The notes under the pieces: model-generated | The model's input: only the letters and a program-made list of their open reading frames with translations | Told to the model about the DNA's origin: nothing | Database searches by the model: none | Shown: piece after piece, positions 41,503 through 50,562 of the stretch | Layout: the number at the start of each line of letters is the position of its first letter | Numbering within the stretch: the first letter of the stretch is position 1 | Position numbers and translations under genes: made by a program | NCBI RefSeq assembly: GCF_029868855.1 | Contig: NZ_JARWOV010000231.1 | Span: forward strand, 1 to 64,000 | Source: Nocardia carnea | GTDB taxonomy: Bacteria > Actinomycetota > Actinomycetes > Mycobacteriales > Mycobacteriaceae | Reading direction: 5' to 3' | Length of the DNA: 64,000 bases

Positions 41503-44328
41503 TCAGCGCGCGGCGGCCAGCAGCTCCGCCAGAGCCGATGCTGTCGCCGGATGGGACTCGAGCAGTCCGGTCGCTGCCGGGTACGGTGCGGCCGCCGACT
41601 GTTGCCATTCGCCCTCGTGACCCAGCAGCGTCGCAAAGGCGTCACAGGCCACGGGATGGGCACGCAACAGTTCGGCGGCCGGACCGCCCGAATCGGCGGC
41701 CGGTGCGCTACCGGCTGCCTGCCTCGGTGGACGCGACCAGGGCGGGACGAAGGACTCGATACCTGCCCGGTCGCCGGGGAACGTCCGGCCCGCCTCCCGC
41801 GTCAGCATCGGAATCAGCTCGCCGGCCTGACCACGCAGTGTGGTGATCAGGCCGGGCAGCCACGGCAGCAGAATCGCATCGGGCAGCCGGCCGAACGCCT
41901 TGGACAGCAGTTCGACCACGAACGATTTGATCGACGGCACCGGATCCATCGCCTGGACGAACCCGCTCAGATATTGCGGGAACGCCGGGACCACCAGCGG
42001 GTTGGCCAGCATCTCGTCGCAGCGTTGCCGTAGGTCCGGGAGGGTCAGCATGCCCAATTGCATCCGGGTGGCCCAGAGCAGCGCGACCTTGGCCGGGGAT
42101 TCCGGATGCGACTGCTGCACGGCCAGCTCGAGCTGGCTGTGATCGCAGCCCAGCGACAATGCCAGGTTCTCCATGCCGAACAGGAAACCCAGCATGGCGG
42201 CGACGGGCCGGACGCCGGTGGCGTCGTCGGTGAACGCGGTGGGCAGCAAGGTGCAGTAGTGGGCGTAACCGGCGGTGACGAACCGGCCGCACCAGGCCGG
42301 CAGACCCGTATCGGTGGCGCGGTAGTAGTCGATCAGTGCCCGGATCCGGCGCAGTACCTCCGGGGCGCCGTCGACGGTGCGTTCGGCGGTCAGCAGCTCC
42401 ACCGCGCGGCCGCCGAGTTCATCGGCCAGACGCACCGATCCCAGGTACACGAGCGCGTCCTCGACCGCGGCAAGCGCGCGTGCCGCCGAGGCCTCGGAAC
42501 CGTTGACCTCCGACCGCAGGCGCTGTTCGAGCACCTGTTCCAGAGTGACGCCTTCGTAACCCAGCTCCACCAGGTCACGCTGGTATTTGCCGATCGCGAC
42601 GTCCCAGCTCTCCTGAATGGAACGCTCACCGAGCCCCCGGGAACCCATGATCGGGCGCACCGCGGCACCGGGCAGCAGCCTGCGCAGCATCCACAGCAGG
42701 TCCGAGCCGGGGCGCAGATGCGGGTCGGCGCCCAGATCGAGCAGGGTGCGCTGGACCCGGGTGTTGGTCGGGTCGATACCGAGAGCGGTCAGCCTGTCGT
42801 AGACATTGCGCGCCAGTGGCGGCAGGGCGTCGTAACCGACGCGCCCGATACGGTCGCCACCGAGCAGGATCTCGCAGAGCCGGCGTACATCGCGACGGCC
42901 GGGGACCCGATCCTTCTCGATACACGTGATCGCCGCGTCCTGGAAGTCGTACGGCGTGGGGCGGGCTCGATCGCGCATCGCCGCCAGGAGGATCGAGGTC
43001 TCGTAGATCGCGATGGCGTCGGCGGTGCTGGCGAGGTAACCGTTGCGGCGCGCCAACCGCACGATATCGACCGACCACTCCAGGAGTTCCGCCTCGTCCA
43101 CGGTATCCAGCCGTGGCGGCGTGGACAGGAATCCGGACAGCTGATCCGCGACAGCAACCGTTTCGGCGCCCACCGCGAGCGCCGGCGCAGCGGCCTTCTT
43201 CCCCGCCCCTTTCTTCGCCGCAACCGGCCCCGCGGCGAGGGCGAACGGACGGATACGGCTGCGTTTCAGGCCTTTCGACCAGGTAGCGGCCGCGATGGAG
43301 ACCGAGCCGGCGGCCAGCCCGAACTGCGCTTCGATGGCCGAATGGCTGGATGGGATCAGGCCGTACTGCCATGTGGTCCCGGTCGGGGGGTCGATCTCGA
43401 AGGGGGTCTGCGATTCCAGGCCGAACTGCTCCACCCGGCTCGCGGCGTGGAAAGCTCCGCATACATACAGACATGTCGACGGATCCGCGCCGGTCCTGTC
43501 CAGGTGTTCACGCATCCGCGTCCACATATAGCGTTCGCGGTCCTCGTCGCGGCTCGTGCCGGTGGTCCGCAACCGCCGGAACAGGCTGCCGATGAGCACC
43601 ATGACCTGCCGGTAGGTGTCGTAGTCGGCGGTCGAGAGCGGCTGCTCCACGTACTGGTCCCACCACTCCGACCAGTGCCGTACCTTGCCGTGATGTAGCA
43701 GGTGGGCTTCGAGTTCGGCGAAATGTGGTCGCAGATCACCGATCTCGATACCTACCGCGTCACCGTGTAGTTTCGCTTCCTCGGCCGCGGGTTCGGCGGT
43801 TTCGCCGGAATCCGGTTCCGCCGCGGGCGGCACGTGTTCCGCCGGCGCCGACTCGTCGCCCTCGCTCGTCCATTGGAAGACGTGATCGGTGGAGCGATCT
43901 ACGCATACCAACTCCACACCCGGTGTGGTCAGCGCGTACGAGATGGCCTGGTATTCGGCCGATGCCTCGGTGATCGGTGCGACCACCGACAACGGTGCCC
44001 AGGTGGCGGGAAACCCCTCGAGCTCACCGGCCCACGCCTGCACCGCCACTGGGAGGGTGCAGTTGCGCAGCTCGTCGAGCATGGGGCGCATATCCTCGCA
44101 GAGTTCGAGGTAGATCACCCTCGGCTGCTTTTCCCGTAGGCGGCGCACCATCGCGAGCCCGGATGCGGGCGAATGGTGGCAGACCGGAAAGATCTCCAGC
44201 CGCTCGCGCAAGGCCCGGTCGACATCGTCGATCATGCCGGTGAGGATGTCCGCGACCACCCCCGGCTCACCGGCGAACTCCTCCGCCGCGGACCTGAGCT
44301 GCTCACGCAGCGGCCCGAACGGGGTCAC
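41503..44328 (-). CDS. DUF5682 family protein of the MoxR/vWA operon
   Basis: 941 residues with no membrane segment. The N-terminal 370 residues include EIFPVCHHSPASGLAMVRRL, YLELCEDM and a STCLYVCGAFHAA segment; together these match DUF5682, a family found only beside MoxR and vWA genes and resembling ChaN/TraB-type folds with paired His and Glu that could bind a metal. An acidic Pro/Glu linker follows near 175-200. The C-terminal 550 residues are mostly helical repeats, perhaps a scaffold. The GTG start overlaps the MoxR stop (GTGA), so it is the last, coupled gene of the operon. Function unknown; a catalytic role for the His cluster is an inference. Confidence 0.85.
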   Translation of the reverse strand: MTPFGPLREQLRSAAEEFAGEPGVVADILTGMIDDVDRALRERLEIFPVCHHSPASGLAMVRRLREKQPRVIYLELCEDMRPMLDELRNCTLPVAVQAWAGELEGFPATWAPLSVVAPITEASAEYQAISYALTTPGVELVCVDRSTDHVFQWTSEGDESAPAEHVPPAAEPDSGETAEPAAEEAKLHGDAVGIEIGDLRPHFAELEAHLLHHGKVRHWSEWWDQYVEQPLSTADYDTYRQVMVLIGSLFRRLRTTGTSRDEDRERYMWTRMREHLDRTGADPSTCLYVCGAFHAASRVEQFGLESQTPFEIDPPTGTTWQYGLIPSSHSAIEAQFGLAAGSVSIAAATWSKGLKRSRIRPFALAAGPVAAKKGAGKKAAAPALAVGAETVAVADQLSGFLSTPPRLDTVDEAELLEWSVDIVRLARRNGYLASTADAIAIYETSILLAAMRDRARPTPYDFQDAAITCIEKDRVPGRRDVRRLCEILLGGDRIGRVGYDALPPLARNVYDRLTALGIDPTNTRVQRTLLDLGADPHLRPGSDLLWMLRRLLPGAAVRPIMGSRGLGERSIQESWDVAIGKYQRDLVELGYEGVTLEQVLEQRLRSEVNGSEASAARALAAVEDALVYLGSVRLADELGGRAVELLTAERTVDGAPEVLRRIRALIDYYRATDTGLPAWCGRFVTAGYAHYCTLLPTAFTDDATGVRPVAAMLGFLFGMENLALSLGCDHSQLELAVQQSHPESPAKVALLWATRMQLGMLTLPDLRQRCDEMLANPLVVPAFPQYLSGFVQAMDPVPSIKSFVVELLSKAFGRLPDAILLPWLPGLITTLRGQAGELIPMLTREAGRTFPGDRAGIESFVPPWSRPPRQAAGSAPAADSGGPAAELLRAHPVACDAFATLLGHEGEWQQSAAAPYPAATGLLESHPATASALAELLAAAR

Positions 44329-45440
44329 GAAAGCCTCGCGATGGCGTCGCGGCCGCCCTCCAGGAACGGCTGCCAGTCGCCGCCGAGATCCTTGCTACGC
44401 GGCTCCACCACGCCGTGCCAGAACTTGTTGAGGATGGCCAAGTCCTCCGGGGCGCGCCGGGCCAGTGAGCCCACCAGCGAGCCCGCGAGGATCTCCGGAC
44501 GCAGTGCGGCGTCGCCGAAGAACTGGCTGTGCAGGATGGCGTCCTCGAGCACACCGATCTGCTCGGCGGTCGACAGCGCCGATTCCAGCTTCTCGTCGTC
44601 GCTGCCGGCCGCGGCGGCCGCGGCCCGCAGATCGGCGAAACTGTCGAGCAGGATATCGAGCAGGGTCGGCGGCAACTCGAGCTCGATCCGATGGCGGCGC
44701 AACAGTTCCGCGGTGCGGAAGCGCACGATCTCCGCCTCGCTGCGTTTGTTGGTGACGACCGGGATGCGCACGAAGTTGAAGCGCCGCTTCAACGCCGAGG
44801 ACAGATCGTTCACACCGCGATCACGGCTGTTCGCGGTGGCGATGATGGAGAAACCGGGTTTGGCGAACACGATATTGTCGGAATCGAGTTCGGGGATCGA
44901 CACGTACTTCTCGGACAGGATGGAGATCAGCGCATCCTGTACATCGCTGGTGGAGCGGGTGAGCTCCTCGAAACGCCCGATCACGCCCTGCTCCATCGCC
45001 GTCATGATGGGCGAGGGGATCATCGATTCGCGCGACTGCCCCTTGGCGATGACCATCGAGATGTTCCACGAGTACTTGATGTGATCCTCGGTGGTTCCCG
45101 CGGTGCCCTGCACAACCAGGGTGGAGTTGCGGCTGATGGCCGCCGAGAGCAGTTCGGCCAGCCAGCTCTTCCCGGTGCCGGGATCACCGATCAGCAGCAG
45201 TCCACGGTCGGAGGCCAGGGTGACGATGCTGCGTTCGACGAAACTGCGGTCACCGAACCATTTCTGGTCGATCGTACGGTCGAGGCCGTCGGCGCGTTCG
45301 GAGCCGAGAACGAACAGCCGGACCATCTTCGGGCTCAACCGCCAGGCGAACGGTTTCGGGCCGGTATCGATGGATTCCAGCCAATCCAGTTCCTCGGCGT
45401 ACTTGATCTCGGCGGGTGCGCGCAGGGTGGTGTCTGTCAT
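44325..45440 (-). CDS. MoxR-type AAA+ ATPase of the DUF5682 operon
   Basis: 371 residues. LLLIGDPGTGKSWLAELLS is Walker A, and FSIIATANSRDRGVND is sensor 1; SALKRRFNF has the arginine finger. The Walker B region reads VIGRFEELTRSTS, in which the usual DE is present as EE. It fits the class of MoxR ATPases found with DUF5682 and vWA proteins. An AGGAGA site lies before the ATG at 45440. It overlaps the DUF5682 start and lies 14 bases after the vWA gene. It probably forms a ring that remodels a target presented by the vWA and SWIM proteins. Confidence 0.9.
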   Translation of the reverse strand: MTDTTLRAPAEIKYAEELDWLESIDTGPKPFAWRLSPKMVRLFVLGSERADGLDRTIDQKWFGDRSFVERSIVTLASDRGLLLIGDPGTGKSWLAELLSAAISRNSTLVVQGTAGTTEDHIKYSWNISMVIAKGQSRESMIPSPIMTAMEQGVIGRFEELTRSTSDVQDALISILSEKYVSIPELDSDNIVFAKPGFSIIATANSRDRGVNDLSSALKRRFNFVRIPVVTNKRSEAEIVRFRTAELLRRHRIELELPPTLLDILLDSFADLRAAAAAAGSDDEKLESALSTAEQIGVLEDAILHSQFFGDAALRPEILAGSLVGSLARRAPEDLAILNKFWHGVVEPRSKDLGGDWQPFLEGGRDAIARLS

Positions 45441-45454
45441 GGTACGGAGGTCTC

Positions 45455-46930
45455 CTAGTCGAGAAAGTTCTTGAGTTCGTTGACGAGCTTCTGGATGCGG
45501 CCGGAGATCACCGGGGTGCCCATCGCCTTGAACCGTTCGCGGAACCAGGGGTTCACGCTCTGGTGCCCGGAGCTGTTGACGGAACCGACGGGGATGAATT
45601 TCACCCCGTTGCGGTGCACCGCCTGAATGCCCTCGAACAACGGCTGGGAACGGTCGAACTCGTAGAAGTCCGAGATCCACACCATCACGGTGTTGGCGGG
45701 ATCGGCGATCTTGGGTTGCGCCATCGCCATCGCGACCGGCCCGTCGTTGCCACCGCCGAGCTTGGTGCGCAGCAGCACCTCGAAGGGGTCGTGGATCCAC
45801 GGCGTGAGGTCCAGCGCGCGGGTATCGAAGGCGATCAGGTGCACGTCGACCTTCGGCAGTCCGGCGAAGATGGAGGCCAGGATGGTGCAGTTGACCATCG
45901 AATCGACCATCGATCCCGACTGGTCGACCACCACGATCATGCGGGCGGGCACAGTCCGCTTCGCGGTCTGCCGGTAGAACAACCGGTCGACGTAGAGGCG
46001 TTCGTCCTCCGGGTTCCAGTTGGTCAGGTTCTTCCAGATCGTGCGATCCACATCGAGATTGCGCAGGATGCGTTTCGGTGGCACCGACCGGTCGACGGTG
46101 CCGGCCGAACTCTGCTGCACCTGCGTGCGCAGTACCTCGGCCACCTCGTCGACGTAGCGGCGGATCAGTCGTTTGGCGTTGGCGAGCGCGACGCCGGACA
46201 GATTCGCCTTGTCGCGCAGCAACTGTTCGATCAACGACATGCTCGGGGTGAGCCGCGCCGAAAGCACCGGGTCGGCGAGGACTTCGCGCAGGTGCATGCG
46301 GGCGACCAGCTCGCCCTCGACCTTGCCGAGCGCGGCCTGGATCTCGCCGTCACCGCTGCCGGAACCGCCGAGCAGAGCACGCAGATGACCGGCGTCGGCC
46401 TGCCAATTCGCCAGCTGGGTGGCGCTGACCGTACCCGAACCGGTGGCGAACACATTGAGCAGGAGTTTCGATATCAATGCGGCGTTGCGGACCTCGAGGT
46501 CGCGGTTCGCGGTGGGGTCGAACGCAGGAACGCCGGGACCGGAAACGGATTCCTCCGTCTCGGATCGGGTTTCCACACCGCCGGACCCGGAAACCGGCCG
46601 ACCTGAGGTCGAACCCGACGACCCGGATGCGGCACCGGCCGCCGGAGATCCCGGGGTATTCACGGCGGGCTCTCCGAATCCCTGTCCGAGCCGCTCGAAT
46701 TCGTTCTTCAGCTCGGGAAACCGCTGGACAACCGTATCGACAGCGATACCGGGATCCAGCAGCGCGGCAGGTAATCCGAGATCGTCGAGGATCGAGACGC
46801 CGGCCGAGTCCAGCGTGGGCTGCGGTTCGGAATCGAAGATTCCGGCGAGGAGACGCCAGTACAGGATCTGCCGCTGGGTTTCGCGGATATCGGGTCGGGC
46901 AGGGCCGGTCTGCTCGGGAGCTGTGGTCAT
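45455..46930 (-). CDS. vWA domain protein of the DUF5682 operon
   Basis: 491 residues. The first 90 residues are helical; a Gly/Ser/Pro-rich linker occupies about 90-130; the C-terminal 200 residues form the vWA domain with VVVDQSGSMVDSMV as the MIDAS DxSxS motif, GGGNDGPVAMAM as the Thr-loop equivalent and VWISDFYEF with the MIDAS Asp. The long helical middle (KRLIRRYVDEVAEVL) may bind the ATPase. It is the partner of the MoxR ATPase immediately downstream. The start overlaps the preceding gene by four bases (ATGA). Confidence 0.9.
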   Translation of the reverse strand: MTTAPEQTGPARPDIRETQRQILYWRLLAGIFDSEPQPTLDSAGVSILDDLGLPAALLDPGIAVDTVVQRFPELKNEFERLGQGFGEPAVNTPGSPAAGAASGSSGSTSGRPVSGSGGVETRSETEESVSGPGVPAFDPTANRDLEVRNAALISKLLLNVFATGSGTVSATQLANWQADAGHLRALLGGSGSGDGEIQAALGKVEGELVARMHLREVLADPVLSARLTPSMSLIEQLLRDKANLSGVALANAKRLIRRYVDEVAEVLRTQVQQSSAGTVDRSVPPKRILRNLDVDRTIWKNLTNWNPEDERLYVDRLFYRQTAKRTVPARMIVVVDQSGSMVDSMVNCTILASIFAGLPKVDVHLIAFDTRALDLTPWIHDPFEVLLRTKLGGGNDGPVAMAMAQPKIADPANTVMVWISDFYEFDRSQPLFEGIQAVHRNGVKFIPVGSVNSSGHQSVNPWFRERFKAMGTPVISGRIQKLVNELKNFLD

Positions 46931-48306
46931 TTGCGCAGCAACCGTCCCGCGCGTTCGCGCAGCACCGCGACCGCGTCACCGGATTTGGCCAGTGCTTTGG
47001 CAATCTTCGGATCGGTCGGGCCCTGCGCCCAGTCGCCGGTGTGTGCGGCGGTCGTCGCCTTCTTGAACACGTATTCGATCGCGAGGGGGCGCAGGCGCCA
47101 CTGCCCGCCGTCCCAGCGCACCAGGCCCAGGCATGCCGTGGACTTGGTGACGAGGGCAGCGGTCAGCGGACCGCTGCGGGGCAACCGGTCGAGTTCGACG
47201 AGCAGGCGATGACCGTCGATGACGAAGGCACCGTCTTCGCAGCGGTAGTTCTCCATCAGCACCGGTTCTCCCAGGTGCACCGGGTGGCGGTCCAGCGGCG
47301 CGACCGCGGACGCGACGGCCTTCGGAAGCTGGATGCGGGCGGTGGTGAACGGATCGGCCGGTTCGCCGAGTTCGGCGTTCGCATCCACCCAGCGGAGATC
47401 ACCGGCCGCGGTGAGTGTCATATCCGCCACCGTGACCGTACGGCGCTCGGCCAGCGCCTGCAGCAGGTGCGGATGCTCCCCGAGCACCTGCCAGACGGCC
47501 GGACCGACGATGGTGTCGACCTTGGCCGCGCCGATGCTCACCCGCACCAGCCGCGCGGGCTCGGTAGCGGCTTCGAGGATCGCGTGGACCTGTGCCTGCA
47601 CCGCTGTACCGTGCTCGTGCATATCGACACCGAGTATCAGCAGCCGTCCCGATACGGTCTCCGCGTCGATATCCGGCCCGCCACGCCAGGTCAGCAAAAG
47701 GGCCTGCGACCACAGGTCGGCCCAGCGCCGCACCGGAATCCGGTCCAGTGTCGCGATCGGCGCACCCGCGCGTAGTTCGGCGGCGAACCCGTCGAGCAGC
47801 ACGGCCGGCCGGCGTAGTTCGGGCACAGCCCACAACGCTTCGATGGTTCGATCGGCAGCGGAAACCAGGTCGTGGTCGACCCCGCGCCAGCCGTTGATCG
47901 CCAGTTCCTGCAGCCAGGCCCGGCAGCCCGCCACGACGCCGCCCGGCGCGGCCGGTGGCGCGGACGCCGTACCGGGCGCCCGTTCCCGGCCGACCGCCGT
48001 ATCGAACCGGTGCAGCAGCGCGTCGTGCACTGCGCCCAGCAGGGCCGCGCGGCCCGCGGCCAGCGCGCCGAGCTTCTCGGGTTCGATTGAACCGGCGCCG
48101 ATCGCGGCGACGGCCTCGGCGACCGCCCCGGCCAGCGGCGATCCGGCCACGGCCGCGCTCAGGCCCGCGAGCGCATCCGCGGCCTCGTCGCCGATACGGC
48201 CGAAGCCGTCCAGAAGTGCGGCATCGAATCCGTCGATCACATCCAGCGCCTCGGTGACACCGGTATCGGGTGCGGCGGTCAGCGCCGCCAATTGCATTCC
48301 GAGCAT
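46927..48306 (-). CDS. Uncharacterised protein of the MoxR/vWA operon (DUF5691-like by position)
   Basis: 459 residues, mostly Ala-rich helices. The N-terminal third (MLGMQLAALTAAPDTGVTEA) is almost pure helix, the middle has ELRRPAVLLDGFAAELRAG, and residues 260-400 contain strands with RRWADLWSQALLL and LLILGVDMHEHG. DUF5691 proteins occupy this place in related operons, but I cannot confirm the family by eye. The ATG at 48306 shares bases with the SWIM gene stop (TGATG), so the two are coupled. It also overlaps the vWA gene by four bases. No catalytic motif is seen. Confidence 0.65.
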   Translation of the reverse strand: MLGMQLAALTAAPDTGVTEALDVIDGFDAALLDGFGRIGDEAADALAGLSAAVAGSPLAGAVAEAVAAIGAGSIEPEKLGALAAGRAALLGAVHDALLHRFDTAVGRERAPGTASAPPAAPGGVVAGCRAWLQELAINGWRGVDHDLVSAADRTIEALWAVPELRRPAVLLDGFAAELRAGAPIATLDRIPVRRWADLWSQALLLTWRGGPDIDAETVSGRLLILGVDMHEHGTAVQAQVHAILEAATEPARLVRVSIGAAKVDTIVGPAVWQVLGEHPHLLQALAERRTVTVADMTLTAAGDLRWVDANAELGEPADPFTTARIQLPKAVASAVAPLDRHPVHLGEPVLMENYRCEDGAFVIDGHRLLVELDRLPRSGPLTAALVTKSTACLGLVRWDGGQWRLRPLAIEYVFKKATTAAHTGDWAQGPTDPKIAKALAKSGDAVAVLRERAGRLLRK

Positions 48307-48800
48307 CAGGCCGGCGCCCCCGCCGCCGGGAACCAGTGCAACTCGGGAACCGGTTGCGTGGAGCCGGGCTGTTCCAGATAGCTCAGGTGTCGCAGAAATC
48401 TGCTGAACACGACAGCCGCCGGGGTGGCCGCGCCGGATGTATGCAACCGGGCAAGGAGATCGCCGTCTTCGGGGACCTCCACACCGAGGAAACGCGCGAC
48501 CCTGTCCATGCCGTATTGCAGGACTGCCTCGGCCAACAGGGCCTGGATATGTTTGCACGCATACCCGCCCGAGTGCCCGCCGCAAGGCCTGTTGTTGTTG
48601 GTACTACAACTGAGCCCGTGCTCGCGCGCGGAAATCGACGATACGTACACCCGCGCGATATCCGATCCGCTCGATACCACTCCCTGCAATCGCCCGTCCG
48701 CCATCTCTACGAACGGCACCTTGGCCAGCTTTCGCGGCGCGACCGACGGCAGCATCTGCACCACCGAATGTTGTTCCCGCTCATGGTCATCGGAGCCCAT
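48306..48800 (-). CDS. SWIM zinc-finger protein, first gene of the MoxR/vWA operon
   Basis: 164 residues. SCSTNNNRPCGGHSGGYACKH holds Cys, Cys, Cys and His in a SWIM-type zinc finger with an enlarged middle loop (CxC is replaced by a wider spacing). SWIM domains bind DNA or proteins. The start at 48800 is preceded by GGGAGGGG. It is the first gene of a five-gene operon joined by overlaps and so would be made in step with the others. Confidence 0.85.
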   Translation of the reverse strand: MGSDDHEREQHSVVQMLPSVAPRKLAKVPFVEMADGRLQGVVSSGSDIARVYVSSISAREHGLSCSTNNNRPCGGHSGGYACKHIQALLAEAVLQYGMDRVARFLGVEVPEDGDLLARLHTSGAATPAAVVFSRFLRHLSYLEQPGSTQPVPELHWFPAAGAPA

Positions 48801-48980
48801 GGGATCCCCTCCCGTCTCTCATCACACCGATCAACCTAAGCGAACCCACCGACAAAGATCGGCCCGCCGGTTTCCCCCACGGAGAAGACTCCGGTTTCCG
48901 GGCGATCCAGCAGCACTGATCGCCTGCATCGACTCCCCCGACCCGCTACTCGTGGTTCTCGATTTACCCGCGGCAACGGG

Positions 48981-50420
48981 TCAGCCGGACAGGTGTTGCC
49001 CGCCCAGCGTGTAGTAGGCCGATTCACCGTGCGCCCGGCTGTAGTCGACATGGATCACGAACTCCTCGCCGCGATCCGATTCGAACCTGTCCCAGGTCCC
49101 GATGGAGATCGTGGCGGTGGCCCGGTCCACGGGATCGATACCCTGGCGGGCCATTGCGTCGTCGCGGACCCGAGTGAGTACGGCGGGATCGAGATCCGAG
49201 AGGCGGAAGCGGGGGGATTCGGAATCGCTGTGGGTATCGTCCGCGTCGGTGAACCCACCGGCCGCAGCGCTGGTGCGGTGGAGGGTGCCGTCCCGGGAGA
49301 AGTCGAGATCGAAGGAACCCGACAGACCGGACCCGGAGGGTTCGAGAGTGATCAAGTCCAGCGATGGGGCACCGGCCGGAACTCCGCGGGCCGTCAAAGC
49401 CGCACCCACCTGCTCCAGCGCCGCGGCGAGATCATCGGCCGGCCACCACGGCGCGACCGTCCCGTCCGGCAGTGCGTACATCCGGATATCGGAGCCGTCA
49501 CCGAACCAGGCTTCCGCCTGGAGTGGATGGGTGAAGCCGAAAATATCCTCGCTGTCCCGCGCGATCTCCAACCGGCTCGGTTCCTTTTTCTCCGGCGGCA
49601 GCATATCCGCCGCCCGGGACAGGAAGTCCCGGGCCGAGAAGTTCTGCAGGTCGGCGAGGGTGAACGTATCCCGGGCCCGCAGCGGAGTCGTCGCGTCGCG
49701 TACCTCCCAGCCGCGGGTGCGGCCTTCGTAGATCCTCGATCGGTCCCCGCCGAGATACACCTCCAGCTCGACGTAGGACTCGTTGGCGGTGATCTCCAGT
49801 ATCGAATCGAGCAGCTCAGGCGCTTCGGCCCGCACATGGGCCAGGGCGTCGTCGTACCACTGCCACAGTGGGCGTTCGTCGGGACCGGCCGCGGACAGCA
49901 CCGGTGGCGGGCTCATCGACATCTCACTCAGATCCCAGAAATCGCCCGGCGGCAACAGCATCGTCGCCCACATCGCGGCAGCAGCCACCAGCGCCGCCGG
50001 GACCTGCCTGCGGAGAGTGCTGTGCTCGGTCACCGGTTCGGCACCCGGCACACCGACTGCTTCCGCCGGAAGTACACCCCGCCCGGTCCGGACGACCTCG
50101 GCCACCTGACCGGCGGACAGTTTCGCACTGGTCTGGAACCGGAAGGGGGCATCACCCGGTGGCCGGGCTTCACCGGCGACGAGGGTCGGCGGAGTGCCCA
50201 CGAGGGAGGTGGTCCGGTCGATGAGATCCACCTGCACGGGTACCGGATCACCCTCCGCGACGCCGACGGCCGACCGGACGAAATCGCTGACGACCAGTCC
50301 GATCCCGAAGGCGGAGACGATCACCGCCGCCGGCAGGAACCATCCACCGGAGTAGGCACCGATCGCGATCCCACCGCCGAGGCAGGCACCGCCCATCGCG
50401 GCGCGGACGATGGAATTCAC
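48981..50420 (-). CDS. Membrane-anchored protein of unknown function
   Basis: 479 residues. Two hydrophobic segments at about 7-50 form a hairpin near the N-terminus, and a third near 130-150 (VPAALVAAAAMWATMLL) anchors the large C-terminal domain. That domain of 330 residues is acidic, with many Asp and Glu, and alternates strands and helices; it begins near ERPLWQWYDDALAH. No catalytic motif is seen and I do not recognise the family. The GTG start at 50420 follows AGGGGC. It is divergent from another two-helix membrane protein, and the pair may act together. Confidence 0.7.
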   Translation of the reverse strand: MNSIVRAAMGGACLGGGIAIGAYSGGWFLPAAVIVSAFGIGLVVSDFVRSAVGVAEGDPVPVQVDLIDRTTSLVGTPPTLVAGEARPPGDAPFRFQTSAKLSAGQVAEVVRTGRGVLPAEAVGVPGAEPVTEHSTLRRQVPAALVAAAAMWATMLLPPGDFWDLSEMSMSPPPVLSAAGPDERPLWQWYDDALAHVRAEAPELLDSILEITANESYVELEVYLGGDRSRIYEGRTRGWEVRDATTPLRARDTFTLADLQNFSARDFLSRAADMLPPEKKEPSRLEIARDSEDIFGFTHPLQAEAWFGDGSDIRMYALPDGTVAPWWPADDLAAALEQVGAALTARGVPAGAPSLDLITLEPSGSGLSGSFDLDFSRDGTLHRTSAAAGGFTDADDTHSDSESPRFRLSDLDPAVLTRVRDDAMARQGIDPVDRATATISIGTWDRFESDRGEEFVIHVDYSRAHGESAYYTLGGQHLSG

Positions 50421-50562
50421 CGGCGCCCCTGGTGATCGGCGGGGAATACGGCCCGCCGGAACTGCTGCAGAGCGCCGGACATGGACCAACCATACGCGCC
50501 GACCACCGCCGACGGCGTTGTCGCGGTAACGTTCCCGGTATGCGCCCGACGATTCCGCAGCC

